Assembly (NCBI RefSeq): GCF_002078875.1
Contig: NC_034415.1
Location: 15,969,331-16,033,330, forward strand
DNA: 64,000 bases
Origin: Numida meleagris
Lineage: Eukaryota > Chordata > Aves > Galliformes > Numididae
Direction of reading: 5' to 3'
The translations under genes were made by a program, and so were the position numbers. Below, piece by piece: positions 61,501 to 64,000 of the stretch (positions within the stretch are counted from its first letter, which is position 1; every line of letters starts with the position of its first letter). Below the pieces are notes generated by a model, which did no database searches, was not told the DNA's origin, and saw nothing but the letters and a program-made list of their open reading frames with translations.

Positions 61501-63499
61501 ATCTATTCTGGCTTGTGTGATGAGCTCATCTTATCTCTCAGCTTAAAAATCTCTCCTTGTACTATAACATGAAGTACAGCATTTTGATTCTTTTCCTAGT
61601 GTTTTTTGTTCTGGTGCCATGTCTTATCCTTCCAGAGTCAGGGAGAGACTGACTGCTGAGCTCTGAGGACTCTACAAGTGGCTATGAGTCTGAATATACA
61701 CAGCATGTGCACCTCTCATATAAGAGTATTTATTCACCATACTTGTTCAGAATGGGATTGCTTTCTAGAGCTATGCAAGGAGTCTTCTGTCTTCCACAGC
61801 ATATTGAAGGTGTTGTAACACGAAACAACACACTTATGAATAGTTTTAAATGCTTGTTTTAAAACCATGAATATCCTGTTCAGCTGCCAGCTCTGCTGGC
61901 TCATGACAAGCTCAGTCATGGCATTTACGGTTTCCTAGCCAGTGCACTTCATCTGCAACGGCTGAAGAAAAGTTTTGTTATGTATTTAGTTTTAAAAAAA
62001 ATGCTTATAAGTTCAAGAATATGGAACATTCCAGTCAGTGCATGCTATGCCAGAAATAAAATTCAAGTAATTGCAGAACACTACTTTTTATATGCTACAT
62101 AAGAATATCATAGTTAAGTCTCCTTATTAACAGGATACTTTCATGTTATTCTATTTTTCAAATCAAGACAACACTTAAAGCAGAACTGTATATCGGAAGT
62201 GCCCCGCTTGTTTGCATTAAAAAAGCCTGTCATGAAAATCAGATTTCTTTAAAATTAAATCTGTTTTAAATTTATTACAAATCAAATTTATTTATGTTTT
62301 TTCCAGACCAATGAGTTGCTAGGCTTTGACCTTTTCATACTTGAATATGAATGCCAGAGAAAGAGTTCATTTAGAGTACTTACCTGTGATATTTGAAAAT
62401 TCTTCTAGTTCTTTTGCTGCCGATGGACCCAGTGCAATGGTATGAATTATTGCCCCACTTTCTTTCACTCTTTCACGGCAAGCTGCCATACCTGTATCCT
62501 CTCCGTCTGTCAGTAACACAATTTCTGAACCATATGTCGTACCGATTGCTTTTGTAATTATCTGCATTAAAGAAAAAAAAAAATGTGAGATACAAACAGA
62601 TGAATAACTTTTAAATACTTGCTTATTCCAGATAGCAGTTAATGTATACATTTAGAACTGTTATCTTCAAATTTAAGACTAATTTCTTCCTTAATCAGTG
62701 TTTGAATTTTTGTTTAACAGGAAAGCTGTTTCAATATTATTGCAATTGATATTGCAATATATAATTGCTTAGATTTAGTAAATGTTAAATTATAGAATCA
62801 TAAAATCATAGAACAGTTTGTGTTGGAAGGGACCTTTAAGATCATCTAGTTCCAACCCTCTGCTATAGGCAAGGACATCTCTCATTAGATCAGGTTGCTC
62901 AAAGCCCCATCCAGCCAGGCCTTGAACACCTTCAGGGAGGGGGCATCCACAGCCTCACTGGGCAACCTTTTCCAGTGTCTCAGCACCCTCACAGGAAAGG
63001 ATTTCTTCCTAATATCTAGTCTAAATCTACCCTATTCCAGTTTAAAGCCATTTCCCCTTGTTCTGTCGCTACATGCCCTTATAAAAAGTCCCTCCTGAGC
63101 TCTCCTGTAGGCCCCCCCGAAGTACAGGCGACAGGACACTGTAAGGTCCCCCTGGAGCCTTCTCTTCTTCAGGCTGAAGAGCCCCAGCTCTCTCAGCCTG
63201 TTTGTGCAGGAGAGGTGCTCTAGCCCTCTGATCATCTTCATGGCTCTCCTCTGGAGGAGAACATTGTACTATACCTGCAGTCCTTTCTCAATGCCTGCAC
63301 AGATATTGGTTCCTCCACTAGCAGTTGTAGGCAAATACTGAACAAGATTTTGACGTGTTTTGTCACTGGTTATTTGTACCAAAGGACTTCTTTCATATGC
63401 AGAAGATTCAAATGTGACAATTCCAACCTTGGAGCCGATTTCAATAATTTGGATTAGAAATACCTCTGCAGCAGTACGGAGATTTGTGATGCGGTTATA
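55173..63499 (-). CDS. CLCA1: CLCA-family chloride channel regulator, 3' part (8 exons)
   Basis: In transcript order the exons are 63275-63499, 62384-62561, 61214-61320, 59781-60005, 59390-59657, 58053-58217, 56939-57175 and 55173-55591. They join in frame to 607 residues ending in TAA. The fragment starts inside the VWA domain (GGTNI and LTDGED are MIDAS-side motifs), continues through the beta-rich and BCLA-type regions ([35 protein letters not shown]), then an FnIII-like domain ([26 protein letters not shown]), a single hydrophobic segment and the basic tail [17 protein letters not shown] proteins are self-cleaving metalloproteases that modulate calcium-activated chloride conductance and mucus; the protease domain is coded beyond the right edge. 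Position next to SH3GLB1 and sequence favour the CLCA1/CLCA4 group over CLCA2; the CLCA1 symbol is tentative. Confidence 0.9.
56939..57175 (-). CDS. CLCA1: CLCA coding exon (linker and FnIII start)
   Basis: Codes [20 protein letters not shown], a Ser-rich linker, then [20 protein letters not shown] and [13 protein letters not shown], the conserved CLCA FnIII-like entry. Phase 1 at both junctions; acceptor CAAACAG, donor G|GTGAGT. Confidence 0.95.
57768..57802. repeat. Tandem duplication, 14-bp unit
   Basis: TTCTGACATACAGA occurs at 57768-57781 and 57782-57795, followed by a partial third copy, in a CLCA intron. Confidence 0.9.
58053..58217 (-). CDS. CLCA1: CLCA coding exon
   Basis: Codes [40 protein letters not shown] and LYIPGYIEN with split codons at both ends. 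The DGIYSRYFT block is a CLCA signature. Donor G|GTAAGG. Confidence 0.96.
59390..59657 (-). CDS. CLCA1: CLCA coding exon
   Basis: Codes [60 protein letters not shown] and LLDNGA. Acceptor ATTTGCAG; donor G|GTAAGG. Strong match to the conserved mid-CLCA block. Confidence 0.96.
59781..60005 (-). CDS. CLCA1: CLCA coding exon
   Basis: Codes 75 residues in phase 0: [59 protein letters not shown] and LSINGTAE. The VGNDT and LRDPKGR motifs are typical of CLCA proteins. The intron after it is only 123 bp. Confidence 0.95.
60350..60945 (-). mobile_element. CR1 LINE fragment in CLCA intron
   Basis: Reverse-complement CR1 ORF2 3' region: TCAAGATCTCTCTGCAAGGC, GGGTTGCCCCATCCCAGGTG, GCCCTTTTGGCTGCCAGCAC and CGCTGTCACCAGAGAGCAGA. 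The minus strand still reads as broken reverse-transcriptase C-terminal text ([21 protein letters not shown]). The ends are approximate. Confidence 0.88.
61214..61320 (-). CDS. CLCA1: CLCA coding exon (after VWA domain)
   Basis: Completes a split Gly and codes [20 protein letters not shown] and [15 protein letters not shown]. Acceptor TCTTTCAG. The donor CAG|GTCTGG is weak, with C at +3. Confidence 0.93.
62384..62561 (-). CDS. CLCA1: CLCA coding exon (VWA domain, LTDGED)
   Basis: Codes [59 protein letters not shown] plus one base. LLTDGED supplies the VWA MIDAS aspartate. Acceptor TTAATGCAG; donor G|GTAAGT. Confidence 0.96.
62789..63257 (-). mobile_element. CR1 LINE 3' fragment abutting a CLCA splice donor
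   Basis: Left end is TATAGAATCATAAAATCATA, the reverse complement of the ATTCTATG-type CR1 tail; then GTTGGAAGGGACCTTTAAGA, CCAGGCCTTGAACACCTTCA, CTTCTTCAGGCTGAAGAGCC. The 5'-truncated edge (CTCCAGAGGAGAGCC on minus) lies about 17 nt inside the intron downstream of the exon at 63275. Confidence 0.93.
63275..63499 (-). CDS. CLCA1: CLCA coding exon (VWA domain), first in window
   Basis: Codes 75 residues in phase 0: [60 protein letters not shown] plus Q. The Thr in GGTNI fits the VWA MIDAS loop. Acceptor TTGCAAACAG; donor CAG|GTATAG. Preceding exons, including the DxSxS MIDAS segment, are outside the window. Confidence 0.94.
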
Positions 63500-64000
63500 C
63501 TGTTTGCAAATAAGAAACAACATATTAGAATGCAGTCTCTTCTGAAAAGCTTTGACTATTAACAAAATATAGGAAAATCCTGATGTTGACTGTAATTAGA
63601 AATTAAAAACGATCTGCAAAGGGTAAGATATGAATGCTCAGTTCTAAAACACACGATGCGTGTATCATGTTCTGGTACCATGAAAATGCATGCATGAAGC
63701 TGAATAGTGCAGCTTCCAAGAGAGATGTCATCAGGAAAGATCCGTCTTCTGATATTATAGCTTTATTCCTAATCAAGATTTTTGTCACTTTCATGACATG
63801 GTGGCAATGCAAAAGGGCAACATCTGTATTGCCTGAGGAGTAGCTTAGCCCAGAGGCAAAGTAGTTTGGAAGTATAAATGATGTTAATTAAAGTAAAAGG
63901 ATGAATATGTTAAATGCAAATATTTGAAGAGATTACTAAAAAAAACCAATCCAGTTATATTTGGAAAATTTCTCTCTGCAGCTATAGCTATTCTTACAGT
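63500..64000 (-). other. CLCA intron, partial
   Basis: No convincing exon. The window ends inside the gene. Confidence 0.7.

Noticed and set aside
63988..64000. Possible splice donor ACT|GTAAGA on minus at the right edge
   Set aside because: Only three bases of a putative exon would be visible; the preceding CLCA exon cannot be judged from this.

Overview
This is a 64 kb piece of a vertebrate nuclear genome, almost certainly a bird and probably a galliform. Short exons with canonical splice sites are separated by long AT-rich introns. Two CpG islands mark promoters, and several truncated CR1 LINE copies with degenerate ATTCTATG-type tails, the dominant avian repeat, lie between and inside the genes. 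There are no bacterial-style operons, CRISPR arrays or phage genes.

Layout. (1) 1-2538 has no recognisable exon. By vertebrate gene order it should be intron 1 of HS2ST1 (minus strand), whose first exon probably lies in the 655-base N gap at 2539-3193. (2) About 2400-4050 is a CpG island expected to drive HS2ST1 leftward and SELENOF rightward. (3) 3649-22160 (+) is SELENOF (Sep15), complete in five coding exons (160 aa), with an in-frame UGA selenocysteine codon at 12483-12485 and a form-2 SECIS element at 22706-22774 whose core reads GUGA instead of AUGA. (4) About 22.9-34.8 kb has no recognisable coding gene; its right part is probably the long 3' UTR of SH3GLB1. (5) 34801-49027 (-) is SH3GLB1 (endophilin B1/Bif-1), complete in nine constitutive coding exons (366 aa) plus two microexons (39 and 24 nt) that would add 21 residues. 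(6) 48.5-49.4 kb is its CpG-island promoter. (7) 49.4-54.9 kb is intergenic with a CR1 copy. (8) 55173-63499 (-) is the 3' part of a CLCA-family gene: eight exons encoding the C-terminal 607 residues, from inside the VWA domain to a membrane anchor and short basic tail. Its 5' part lies beyond the right edge.

The order HS2ST1-SELENOF-SH3GLB1-CLCA matches human 1p22.3 read in the opposite direction, which supports the assignments. The genes are neighbours, not a pathway: SELENOF works in ER glycoprotein quality control, SH3GLB1 in membrane curvature, autophagy and apoptosis, and CLCA in epithelial chloride-channel and mucus regulation. I found no new multi-gene system. The most interesting signals are RNA-level: the SECIS variant, the paired microexons, and an exon-like open block in SELENOF intron 3.
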